Shown piece after piece: positions 41,561-49,571 of a DNA stretch of 64,000 bases. The stretch spans positions 62,001 through 126,000 of the forward strand of contig NZ_JACRSO010000006.1 of the NCBI RefSeq assembly GCF_014384745.1. Direction: 5' to 3'. The notes under the pieces are model-generated. The model worked only from the letters and a program-made list of their open reading frames with translations. It searched no databases and was not told the DNA's origin. Both the position numbers and the translations under genes were made by a program. Source of the stretch: Luoshenia tenuis (GTDB lineage Bacteria; Bacillota; Clostridia; Christensenellales; GCA-900066905). Within the stretch, counting starts at the first letter, position 1, and every line of letters starts with the position of its first letter.

Positions 41561-42790
41561 ATGAACAGCGATTTGGCTCAACATCGCCTGGGGATCATGG
41601 GCGGCACCTTTGATCCCATCCATAAAGGGCATATTATGATCGCCGAATATGCCACCAAGGCTTTTAACTTGGAGCGGGTGTTATTTATCCCCACCGGGCG
41701 CCCCCCACATAAGCGGGAGATTCGCCTGGCGGGCGGGGAAGAACGCCTGCAAATGTGCCGCTTGGCGGTCAAAGGGCATCCTGATTTTGTCGTAGACGAC
41801 CGTGAAGTGCGCCGGCAGGGCACCACTTATACGGTGGACACCATGCAAGAGCTGCATAAGGCATACGGCCCTGGCTGGCAGTTTTACTTTATCATCGGCA
41901 CGGATACCCTGCAGGTGATCGACTCATGGCGCTGTTTCCCACAGGTGGCCAAGATGACGGAGTTTATCGCCATCTATCGCCCAGGGGATGAGCGGGAGGA
42001 ACTGACGCGCTGCGCCCAGCGCCTGGAGCGGCAATATGGCGCGCGCATCCACTTTGGCGCGTATGAAGGGCCGGATATCTCATCGACGCAGGTGCGCAGG
42101 CGCGTTGCTTCAGGCGGGGCGGTGGACGAATGGGTGCCGGATGCGGTGGATTGCTATATCCGGACGCACCAGCTTTATAAGGAGACGGAGGACGGAAACA
42201 GAACGATGGATTTTGACGCCTGGACGGCAAGGTTAAAGGCAATACTCAGCCCCCAACGCTTTGACCATACCCTGCGCACGCGGGATATGGCGGTAGAATT
42301 GGCGAAACGATATGGGGTTGATGCGGATAAGGCGCAGGCAGCCGCCCTGTTGCACGATTGCGCCAAGGAGATGGAACGCGCGCAGATGCTGGATGTGATC
42401 GGGAAGGCGGGCATGCAGGTCAGCGGTGAAACGCTGGAGTTTTGCAGGCGCAACGGTTGCTACGGGATTTTGCATGGCCCTGCGGGAGCTGCCGCCGCTA
42501 AGATCGATTTTGGCGTGACAGATCCGGAGATATTAAGCGCCATCGCCTGGCACACGCTGGGCCAGCCAGAGATGGGGATGCTTGATAAAGTGATCTATAC
42601 GGCGGATATCCTGGAGGAAGGGCGCCAATGGCCGGGCATTGAAGAAGTGCGCGCGGCGATACAAAAGGATCTGGACGAAGGGTTGCGCCTGTGTGTCGGG
42701 CGGGGGATGGAGTACCTGATCCAAACCAACCGGCCGATCCACCCCAGTGCACTGGCGCTGTGGAACGAACTGAATTTTACCAATCATTAA
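41561..42790 (+). CDS. nadD: Fused nicotinate-nucleotide adenylyltransferase NadD and HD-domain hydrolase YqeK
   Basis: 409 residues in one frame. Residues 1 to about 200 form NadD: GIMGGTFDPIHKGHIM, PTGRPPHK and the ISSTQVRRRV motif, the class I nucleotidyltransferase that makes deamido-NAD. After a linker (KETEDGNRTMDFDAW), residues about 210-409 form YqeK: RFDHTLRTRDMAVELA and ALLHDCAKEM (HD pair), AWHTLGQPEM, DILEEGR; YqeK is a symmetrical diadenosine tetraphosphatase. In Bacillus these are two adjacent genes. ATG 41561 is preferred over 41531 because TATAAT (41526-41531) overlaps the latter and GGAG sits seven bases before the former. Confidence 0.92.
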   Translation: MNSDLAQHRLGIMGGTFDPIHKGHIMIAEYATKAFNLERVLFIPTGRPPHKREIRLAGGEERLQMCRLAVKGHPDFVVDDREVRRQGTTYTVDTMQELHKAYGPGWQFYFIIGTDTLQVIDSWRCFPQVAKMTEFIAIYRPGDEREELTRCAQRLERQYGARIHFGAYEGPDISSTQVRRRVASGGAVDEWVPDAVDCYIRTHQLYKETEDGNRTMDFDAWTARLKAILSPQRFDHTLRTRDMAVELAKRYGVDADKAQAAALLHDCAKEMERAQMLDVIGKAGMQVSGETLEFCRRNGCYGILHGPAGAAAAKIDFGVTDPEILSAIAWHTLGQPEMGMLDKVIYTADILEEGRQWPGIEEVRAAIQKDLDEGLRLCVGRGMEYLIQTNRPIHPSALALWNELNFTNH

Positions 42791-42802
42791 GGGGGAACAT
42801 GC

Positions 42803-43153
42803 ATGACCACGAAGGAAATGGCGGTTAAAATCTGCGAGGCACTCTCGGACAAAAAAGGACGGGATGTGCTGATGCTGGCCGTAGAACATATGACGATCAT
42901 CGCGGACTATTTTGTGATCGCCAGCGGCAACTCCGTGCCGCAGGTGCAGGCGCTCAGCGACGCGGTGGAGGAATGCGCCCAGGAGATGGGCCTGAGCCCC
43001 AGGCGCAGCGCGGGTTACCGGGAGGGGCGCTGGGTCATTCAGGATTTTGGGGACGTGGTGGTCCACATTTTCCACCAGCAGGAGCGCGAGTTTTACGACC
43101 TGGAACGCCTGTGGACGGACGGCGACAACGCTACCTGGTTTAACGAAGACTAG
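42803..43153 (+). CDS. rsfS: Ribosome silencing factor RsfS
   Basis: 116 residues. It matches the DUF143/Oligomerisation family: ADYFVIASGNSVPQVQALSDAVEE, EGRWVIQDFGDVVVHIFHQQEREFYDLERLW. It binds ribosomal protein L14 and blocks subunit joining in poor conditions. It lies 12 bp after the nadD-yqeK gene, the standard Firmicute order, and ends at a strong terminator. Confidence 0.96.
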   Translation: MTTKEMAVKICEALSDKKGRDVLMLAVEHMTIIADYFVIASGNSVPQVQALSDAVEECAQEMGLSPRRSAGYREGRWVIQDFGDVVVHIFHQQEREFYDLERLWTDGDNATWFNED

Positions 43154-43168
43154 CGCTTGGCGCGCAGG

Positions 43169-43197
43169 GCGTGGAAGGCCTACTTCCACGCTTTTTT
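43169..43197 (+). terminator. Intrinsic terminator after rsfS
   Basis: Stem GCGTGGAAG / CTTCCACGC, loop GCCTA, followed by T6. Confidence 0.88.
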
Positions 43198-43227
43198 CTT
43201 AACCAGAGCGCTCGGGAGGAGTAGCGG

Positions 43228-43989
43228 ATGAATACGCTTTACATCAACCGTATCGAGCGAATCGAGCGGCTGCAGGGCATATCGGAGCAGGCAAGCTATT
43301 ATCTGGCGCTGCCAGCGGTGCGCGCCCTGGATAAGGGCCTGGCATTGCACAGCCCGGTCACGATATTGGCGGGCGAAAACGGAACGGGCAAATCGACGCT
43401 GCTGGAGGCTATCGCAGTCAACTATGGGTTCAATCCGGAGGGCGGCACACGAAATTTCAATTTTGCTTCCGCCCAGACCCATTCGGGGCTCTATCGCGAT
43501 ATCCGGCTGATTAAGGGTATAAAACGCCCGCTGGATGGCTTCTTTCTGCGGGCGGAGAGCTTTTATAATGTGGCTACGGAGCTGGACCGGCTGGACGAGG
43601 CGTATCCAGACGATTTAAAGCTCAACCGCTATTATGGCGGGAAGTCCCTACATCATCAATCCCATGGAGAGAGTTTTCTGGCGTTGATGCTCAACCGCTT
43701 CTCCGGCCAGGGGCTGTACCTGCTCGATGAGCCGGAGGCGGCGCTCTCTCCCAGCCGCCAGCTGACGCTGCTGGCTCAAATGCATCATTTGCTGGAACAA
43801 GGCTCGCAATTCATCATCGCCACGCATTCGCCCATCCTCATGGGCTATCCGGGGGCAGAGATCTTTTGGCTGGACGAAGAGGGGATCAGGCCGGTAGACT
43901 ATAAGGAAACGGAACATTATATCCTCACCCGCAAGTTTTTGAATGACCCGAAAAGCCTACTGCGCTACCTATGGGACGAAAAAGAATAG
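43228..43989 (+). CDS. AAA-family / ABC-like ATPase (COG3910-type)
   Basis: 253 residues, a compact SMC/ABC-like ATPase without coiled coil. It shows Walker A ILAGENGTGKSTLLEAIA (near residue 54), an ABC-signature-like SHGESFLALML, Walker B GLYLLDEPEAALSPSRQ and a switch His in QFIIATHSPIL. Members of this group are widespread, stand alone and have no settled function. No partner nuclease or defence gene is adjacent. It is monocistronic between two terminators. Confidence 0.85.
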   Translation: MNTLYINRIERIERLQGISEQASYYLALPAVRALDKGLALHSPVTILAGENGTGKSTLLEAIAVNYGFNPEGGTRNFNFASAQTHSGLYRDIRLIKGIKRPLDGFFLRAESFYNVATELDRLDEAYPDDLKLNRYYGGKSLHHQSHGESFLALMLNRFSGQGLYLLDEPEAALSPSRQLTLLAQMHHLLEQGSQFIIATHSPILMGYPGAEIFWLDEEGIRPVDYKETEHYILTRKFLNDPKSLLRYLWDEKE

Positions 43990-43996
43990 GCAATAC

Positions 43997-44027
43997 AAAA
44001 AGCCTCCGGATTTACGGAGGCTTTTTT
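43997..44027. terminator. Bidirectional terminator between ATPase and carboxypeptidase genes
   Basis: A 12-bp stem AAAAAGCCTCCG / CGGAGGCTTTTT with a six-base loop and T runs on both strands. Confidence 0.88.
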
Positions 44028-44054
44028 ATTGTTTTGACTTAAAGAATCAATGGC

Positions 44055-45479
44055 TTAACGCTTTTTACGCCGGTAGACCACCACGCGTTTACGCCGGTTT
44101 TTGCGGCGGAAGCGCCGGGCTTTACGGATGCGCAGGATCAAGATGATCAGCAGGATAACGGCCAAGGCGATCAGCGCATAGGTCAGATAGCTGGGCTTGC
44201 CGTCCTCCTGGGTCAGATCGGGCAGAGAGGGCAGGGCGGTTTGCTCTTCGTTTACCGCGTTTTCAGCCACCAGCGTGCCCACAGATACCGGGTCGCCCCC
44301 CTTAAAGTAGGTATAGCGGGTGATCTGCTGCCCCTCCGTGATGGGGGCCTTAATGGTAGCAAGATCGTTTTCCGGCTCAAGGACGAGGGCAGTTGGATCG
44401 TTTTGCAGCTGGGCGATGTTTTGCTTGGTATCAACGATAACGGTTGAGGTGCTTTCATCCGGCACCAGTTTTAGCTGAACGCGGCCTTCAGAACCGTCTG
44501 AAGTATCCGCGTTTTCGGGGACAAAGGAGAGAGGGGACTGTGCGTACAGTTCCTGCAGATCCAGCGCGCCGTAATATTTAAAGGCGTAGTCGAACATGGT
44601 CTTCATGCCCTTCCACTTGCCCTCTTTTTCATCGTTCATTACGACGGCGATGACCTCTACGCCATCTTTAGAGGCGGAGGCCACCAGGGTATGGTTGGCC
44701 TTGGTCGTATAGCCAGTCTTAACGCCGATGGCGTATTCGTAATAATAAGGGGAGTTAGGGTCGATCAATTTATTGCCGTTGACCAGGGGCCGCTCGTCAG
44801 ATACTACTTCATTGGTGGGAAGCTCGGAAATACGGGTGGAAACGATTTCCCGGAATTTAGGGATGCTCATCCCCACGCGGGCCAGCTTGGCCATATCCGC
44901 CGGGGTGGTATAATGGTTATCATCATGCAGGCCATGGGGATTGACGAAATGGGAATTGGTCATTCCGATCTCAGCGGCATAAGCGTTCATCATGTCGGCA
45001 AAGCCCTCGATAGAACCACCGAAATGCTCGGCGATCACCGCTGCCGCATCATTGCCGGAATTGAGCATCAACCCGTACAACAGCTGTTCCAGCGTCAGCG
45101 TTTCGCCGGGGCGAAGCCCGCAGTTACTGCTGCCAGCCTCAATGGTGTTGACGATGTTGGAAACCTTGATCTCCTCTGCCAGATCGCCGTTTTTAAGCGC
45201 CAGGATACAGGTCATGATCTTGGTGATACTGGCGGGGTAGCACTTGGTATCGGCATTTTTTGAAAAGAGGACCTTACCTGAAGCGGTGTCGATCAAAATC
45301 GCGCAGGGGGCTGTAATGCTGCCCTGCGAGAGATTTTGAAATTCAGGCAGCGGCGTAGGCGAGGCGCTGGCCTGCGCCGAAGGAGATGCCTGGGAATCAG
45401 GCTGGGCCAGCGCTATGCCGGTAACGCCGCCCATTAGCAGTAAAGAACACAAAAGTAGGGAGATCAGTTTTTTCAACAT
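44055..45479 (-). CDS. dacF: D-alanyl-D-alanine carboxypeptidase (S11 family, DacF-type PBP)
   Basis: 474 residues. A signal peptide (LISLLLCSLLLMGGVTGIALA) is followed by the S11 domain with SITK (SxxK) near residue 83, SGN in MLNSGNDAAAV and KTG in GVKTGYT. A PBP5_C-like beta domain follows. The C-terminus has one membrane helix (TYALIALAVILLIILIL) and an Arg/Lys-rich tail (RRKNRRKRVVVYRRKKR), which anchors the enzyme by a true transmembrane segment instead of an amphipathic helix. It trims the terminal D-Ala from peptidoglycan pentapeptides. DacF-type enzymes are often sporulation-linked. Confidence 0.93.
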   Translation of the reverse strand: MLKKLISLLLCSLLLMGGVTGIALAQPDSQASPSAQASASPTPLPEFQNLSQGSITAPCAILIDTASGKVLFSKNADTKCYPASITKIMTCILALKNGDLAEEIKVSNIVNTIEAGSSNCGLRPGETLTLEQLLYGLMLNSGNDAAAVIAEHFGGSIEGFADMMNAYAAEIGMTNSHFVNPHGLHDDNHYTTPADMAKLARVGMSIPKFREIVSTRISELPTNEVVSDERPLVNGNKLIDPNSPYYYEYAIGVKTGYTTKANHTLVASASKDGVEVIAVVMNDEKEGKWKGMKTMFDYAFKYYGALDLQELYAQSPLSFVPENADTSDGSEGRVQLKLVPDESTSTVIVDTKQNIAQLQNDPTALVLEPENDLATIKAPITEGQQITRYTYFKGGDPVSVGTLVAENAVNEEQTALPSLPDLTQEDGKPSYLTYALIALAVILLIILILRIRKARRFRRKNRRKRVVVYRRKKR

Positions 45480-45646
45480 TTACGACAACCTCAGTTCTTC
45501 AAGCTTTTATTTACTATCCTTATGAGAAAACCAGAATCAATCATGCAGATAGAAAATAGAGGAATTCCCCAATAATCCTCGAATATTTTAACAGAGTATG
45601 GATATTCTGTCAAAATAGCGGATATGCCCGCTGATGGAGGCGAAAT

Positions 45647-46279
45647 ATGGATACCGGCAAAACGGAAAATGAGGCCAAGCCGCGTAAAATAAAACGGATT
45701 ACCAAGGGAATGGTGCTGGGCTTTATCATCTTGGCGATTTTTTGCTGCCAGGCCGTTTATCTGATCTCTTACGCATTTACGGCGCCGCAGGCAGGACAGA
45801 CGGCCCATGTGCAGGCGCAGGAGGGCGCTACACCAACGCCGGCGGAGTATGTGTGGATTACGATCGCAGGAGAGGTCAACGAGCCGGGCGAGTATAAATT
45901 AAAGCGCGGCTGCACGGTGCGCGATGTCGTAGAAAGGGCCGGCGGCTTTGCGGATTTTGCCGATGTGGATAAGCGCCAGTGCAAAGCGCAGCTATGGCAC
46001 GATCAGGAAGTGGAGATCAAACGGCAGAATAACTTCCGTGTGCGGGCGGATGGCACGGTCTATCCGTTTGTGGACGGCAAGCTGAATATCAACCTGGGCA
46101 CGAAACAGGACTTTATCGACCTGGATGGCATTGGCGAAAAGACAGCGGAAAAGATCATCGCCTACCGCAGCGACCATTATTTTTACAGCCTGGAAGAGCT
46201 GATGGAGGTGCCGGGGATGACGCCGAAGCTGTATGAAAAACTGATGGAACAGGTGACGCTGGATTACCAGGATTATTAA
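45647..46279 (+). CDS. comEA: ComEA-like DNA-binding competence protein
   Basis: 210 residues. It has a basic cytoplasmic tail, one membrane helix (about 27-46), a short linker, an SLBB domain (VWITIAGEVNEPGEYKL, about 64-122) and two C-terminal helix-hairpin-helix motifs (DLDGIGEKTAEKIIAYR and EVPGMTPKLYEKL). It matches the architecture of the ComEA receptor that binds incoming double-stranded DNA outside the membrane. No comEC is adjacent, but a complete type IV pilus operon with pilT lies 15 kb away in the same window. GGAGG is five to six bases before the ATG. Confidence 0.9.
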   Translation: MDTGKTENEAKPRKIKRITKGMVLGFIILAIFCCQAVYLISYAFTAPQAGQTAHVQAQEGATPTPAEYVWITIAGEVNEPGEYKLKRGCTVRDVVERAGGFADFADVDKRQCKAQLWHDQEVEIKRQNNFRVRADGTVYPFVDGKLNINLGTKQDFIDLDGIGEKTAEKIIAYRSDHYFYSLEELMEVPGMTPKLYEKLMEQVTLDYQDY

Positions 46280-46347
46280 TGAAATTATTTTTGCGGCTTT
46301 AAGGGTTGCGGTTTTTACAAAATAAGGGCAAAATAGAACTGTATGAA

Positions 46348-46369
46348 GAAAGCGTAAAGAAACGATAAA
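46348..46369. promoter_or_regulatory. Tandem 11-bp direct repeats upstream of the two-component operon
   Basis: GAAAGCGTAAA followed directly by GAAACGATAAA (8 of 11 identical), 25 bases before the response-regulator start. OmpR/PhoB-type regulators bind such 11-bp direct repeats; on the other strand the repeat reads TTTATC-N5-TTTACG, reminiscent of a PhoP box. Confidence 0.45.
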
Positions 46370-46393
46370 CTTTAGATTGGGGAGTGGAACAGC

Positions 46394-47077
46394 GTGCCGC
46401 AGACGATACTGATTGTAGACGATGAGCCGATGATCGTAAAGGGCTTGAAGTTCAGCCTGGAGCAGGATGGCTATGCTACGGACGTGGCCTATGATGGCGA
46501 AGAGGCGCTGGATAAATTTAAAAACGGCAAATTCGACCTTATTATTTTGGACCTGATGCTGCCTAAGATCGACGGAATGCAGGTCTGCCAGACCATACGA
46601 GAATCTTCAGAAATACCTATTGTGATGCTGACGGCCAAGGGTGAGGACATGGATAAGATCCTGGGGCTGGAGTATGGGGCGGACGATTATATGACCAAGC
46701 CCTTTAATATTTTGGAACTCAAAGCGCGGATCAAGACCATCTTGCGCCGCGCTAAATCGCATGTACAGCCGGTGCAGACGATTACAGTGCGCCAGCTGGT
46801 CGTCAATCTGGACCAGCGCAGCGTACAGGTGGACGGGAAGGATGTACGCCTGACGGTGAAGGAGTTTGAGCTGCTCAAACTTCTGGCCACCAACCCCGGC
46901 AAGATCTTCAGCCGGGATACGCTGCTGGAAACGATTTGGAAATACGATTATTTGGGCGACCTGCGCACGGTGGACGTACATGTGCGGCGGCTGCGCGAGA
47001 AGATCGAGCGCGACCCGGGGCAGCCCGAATTTATCCTGACCAAATGGGGAGTGGGCTATTATTTTACCGATGCTTAA
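46394..47077 (+). CDS. OmpR/PhoB-family response regulator
   Basis: 227 residues. A receiver domain with acidic pocket DDE (residues 9-11), phospho-acceptor Asp53 (ILDLMLPKIDG), Thr in MLTAKGED and Lys in MTKPFN is followed by a winged-helix DNA-binding domain (VKEFELLKLLATNPGKIFSRDTLLE split, TVDVHVRRLREKIE, GVGYYF). GTG start with GGGGAG nine bases upstream. It overlaps the histidine kinase gene by eight bases. Resembles WalR/PhoP. Possible autoregulatory direct repeats lie just upstream. Confidence 0.94.
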   Translation: MPQTILIVDDEPMIVKGLKFSLEQDGYATDVAYDGEEALDKFKNGKFDLIILDLMLPKIDGMQVCQTIRESSEIPIVMLTAKGEDMDKILGLEYGADDYMTKPFNILELKARIKTILRRAKSHVQPVQTITVRQLVVNLDQRSVQVDGKDVRLTVKEFELLKLLATNPGKIFSRDTLLETIWKYDYLGDLRTVDVHVRRLREKIERDPGQPEFILTKWGVGYYFTDA

Positions 47078-48503
47078 GCCCTTTCGCAGCATCCGATGGC
47101 GGTTGGTGGCGATCTACCTTTTGATCGTGCTGCTGGCAATGGGCACGCTCAGCGTGGTGATTACCATGCTGGTAGAAGATTCGCTGATCCAAGAGCGGAT
47201 CGAGCAGCAGCAGGCCCAGGTAGACCGGCTGGCCTTAGATGCCTCGGCCTATATGTACCGGGCGGATGCCGAGCAGCTTTACCGCCTGGCTGTGGAGCAG
47301 GCGGAAACGCTGGGCGGGCGCGTTGTATTGCTGAGCATGGGCGGCATCGTGCAGGTGGACAGCGCCTCGCGGCTCAACGGCCAGGCAATCGGCTACAGCG
47401 AGGTGCTCGACGTTATCGGAATGGAGAAGACAAATGCATATGGTTTCCACCGCGTGACGGATGTTTCGGCTGGCGGAGAGAAGAATTGGGCGGTCTATTA
47501 TACCGCGCGGATGACCTACCGCAATAGCCCGGTAGGGGTGGCCCTGCTCTCGGTTTCGATTCAGGACGTGATGGATAAGATTCACAACCTACGCGTTGAG
47601 ATCGTTATATTTTTATTGGCGGTCTGCCTTGCCGTAGGCTTTATTAGCTTTATCATATCCGAGATCATCGTCAAACCTATCCTAGAGATGACACGTGTGA
47701 TCCGCAATATGGCGCAGGGCGATTTTACCAGGCGAATCAAGATCGGCCGCTTTGGACACAGCGAAATATCCGATATGGCGCGGGCCTTTAATGGAATGAG
47801 CGAGCAGCTGTCAAATCTGGAGCAATCCCGCAACGAATTTGTCGCCAACGCCTCTCACGAGTTAAAAACGCCGCTGAGCTCCATGAAGATTATGATCCAA
47901 ACGCTGCTTTTGCAGCCGGCCGACCCGGAGATGACCCACGAGTTCCTGTCGGATGTGGATCAGGAGATCGATAGGTTAAACAATATTATTAACGACCTAC
48001 TATCCCTGGCCAAGGCGGATGCCAGCCATGTGGAAAACCGCTTGAGCCGCGTGAATTTGAAGGACCTGCTGCAGGCCACGCTGCATAACCTGGAGCCGTT
48101 GGCGCAGCGCAAGCAGATCGATATGGAGATGGTCTTGCCGGAGGGGGAGCTGACGCTGCAATCCGATCCCATCCGCCTGCAGCAGGCTATCAGCAATATC
48201 ATCGATAATGCGATCAAATATACGCCGGAGCAAGGCAGCGTCCGCATCGAGGCGGCACAGCAGGGCGCCCGTATTGTGATCTGGGTACAGGATACGGGGT
48301 ATGGTATTTCGCCGGAGGATCAAAAGCATATTTTTGATCGATTCTACCGTGTGGATAAAGCCAGAAGCAGGGCCACCGGCGGTACCGGACTGGGTCTGGC
48401 AATTGTTAAGCAGATCATTACAGGCTTGGGCGGAAGTATTCGCGTGGAAAGCCAGGAAGGAGAAGGGTCGACCTTTACGGTCGAGCTGCCGATAGAGCCA
48501 TGA
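47070..48503 (+). CDS. Membrane sensor histidine kinase
   Basis: 477 residues. Two membrane helices (about 9-30 and 173-195) bracket an extracellular domain of about 140 residues with a PhoR/VicK-like dCache-type pattern. Then come HAMP (about 195-245), HisKA with His263 (NASHELKTPLSSMK) and a HATPase domain with N box SNIIDNAIKYTPEQ, G1 VQDTGYGI and G2 GGTGLGLAIVK. There is no cytoplasmic PAS domain. Overlap of eight bases with the response regulator and four with the GerMN lipoprotein shows a tight operon. Confidence 0.94.
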   Translation: MLKPFRSIRWRLVAIYLLIVLLAMGTLSVVITMLVEDSLIQERIEQQQAQVDRLALDASAYMYRADAEQLYRLAVEQAETLGGRVVLLSMGGIVQVDSASRLNGQAIGYSEVLDVIGMEKTNAYGFHRVTDVSAGGEKNWAVYYTARMTYRNSPVGVALLSVSIQDVMDKIHNLRVEIVIFLLAVCLAVGFISFIISEIIVKPILEMTRVIRNMAQGDFTRRIKIGRFGHSEISDMARAFNGMSEQLSNLEQSRNEFVANASHELKTPLSSMKIMIQTLLLQPADPEMTHEFLSDVDQEIDRLNNIINDLLSLAKADASHVENRLSRVNLKDLLQATLHNLEPLAQRKQIDMEMVLPEGELTLQSDPIRLQQAISNIIDNAIKYTPEQGSVRIEAAQQGARIVIWVQDTGYGISPEDQKHIFDRFYRVDKARSRATGGTGLGLAIVKQIITGLGGSIRVESQEGEGSTFTVELPIEP

Positions 48504-49555
48504 AGACCAAATTCATCATAAAAGGGCAAGACGGAGTCAGAAAAAAAACTAGGGCGGGGGCACGGATGTGTGCGCTGCTTATGGCGTTGCTGCTGACCAG
48601 CGGCTGTTCGATTTTGGACAGCTTATCGCCTGTACATGAGGAGGCCCTGCCCAGCGAGGAGGATGCCGCCCAGATCGAATATAATGTGGGGACGACCCAA
48701 TCCACCTCCTATTCGGCGACGCTGTATTACATTTACCAGGGCGATAACGATATGCTGCTGCCGGAAAAGCGCACCCTCTCTTTTGATCAGGACCGGCGTA
48801 TCGAAACGGTGCTGATCGAAGAACTGATCAAAGGGCCGGCGCCCGAGCAGACCAATCTGTTGGCGGTGATCGATCCCAATACAAAGGTCATCAGCGTAAC
48901 GGGCGACACCGGCGCCAGCGATACGCTGTATATCACCCTGAGTGCAGAGTTTTTAAATGAGCCGCCAGTGTATAAGGAAAAGTATACGGACGACCCGGCG
49001 GAGCTAAACCGCTACCGGCGCCAGGCAGTGAATGCTATCGTCAATACCATTACAGAGCTTGGGCAGTTCTCGCGGGTGGATATTCAAATACAGGACGGGA
49101 AAAATACCCGCCGCCTGATCAATAGCGAGGCAGGACGCACGACCAACCCTGCCAACACCCTGGAGCCTGTAACGCGGCAATATGATGTGATCATCACGCC
49201 GCGAATGGTGGTGCAAAAGGTGTTTACCCTGATGCGGGACAGGGCATGGCGCGCGCCGCTGGGCAATTATCTCTCCTTTGAAGGATCGCAGGATAACGGC
49301 TTGGCGACCTCGGAGGAACGGGCCTATGCGGAGCTGGCAGCGCAGGATGTGCAGATTGAGGACTTCACCATTGGGGATGTGACGCAATCTACCGATGGGA
49401 AAAGCGCGGTGGTGACCGTGCGCCAGTTGCAGCTGCGCGATAAGCTGGGGAAGGTCAAATACAGTAAGGAGAACGTGCCCATCAAACTGACTTTAGAAAA
49501 CGGAATTTGGAAGATCCCCTATACCCGTTTTAGTAATATACTGACTTTGCAGTAG
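48500..49555 (+). CDS. GerMN-domain lipoprotein (single GerMN)
   Basis: 351 residues. A long basic N-terminus leads to a lipobox LLLTSGC with Cys36. A GerMN domain (about 75-215; ATLYYIYQGDNDMLLPEKR, AVNAIVNTITELGQFSRVDIQI) follows, then a C-terminal domain of about 130 residues ending KLTLENGIWKIPYTRFS. It overlaps the kinase gene by four bases (ATGA). GerM of Bacillus acts in spore peptidoglycan and germination; a wall-related sensing or scaffolding role with the adjacent kinase is likely (inference). Confidence 0.85.
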   Translation: MKTKFIIKGQDGVRKKTRAGARMCALLMALLLTSGCSILDSLSPVHEEALPSEEDAAQIEYNVGTTQSTSYSATLYYIYQGDNDMLLPEKRTLSFDQDRRIETVLIEELIKGPAPEQTNLLAVIDPNTKVISVTGDTGASDTLYITLSAEFLNEPPVYKEKYTDDPAELNRYRRQAVNAIVNTITELGQFSRVDIQIQDGKNTRRLINSEAGRTTNPANTLEPVTRQYDVIITPRMVVQKVFTLMRDRAWRAPLGNYLSFEGSQDNGLATSEERAYAELAAQDVQIEDFTIGDVTQSTDGKSAVVTVRQLQLRDKLGKVKYSKENVPIKLTLENGIWKIPYTRFSNILTLQ

Positions 49556-49571
49556 GTAGGAGCAGAAACGG

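Noticed and set aside
43228..43989. The AAA ATPase as part of an anti-phage defence system
   Set aside because: It stands alone between two terminators with no nuclease or toxin partner; COG3910-type ATPases are common outside defence loci.
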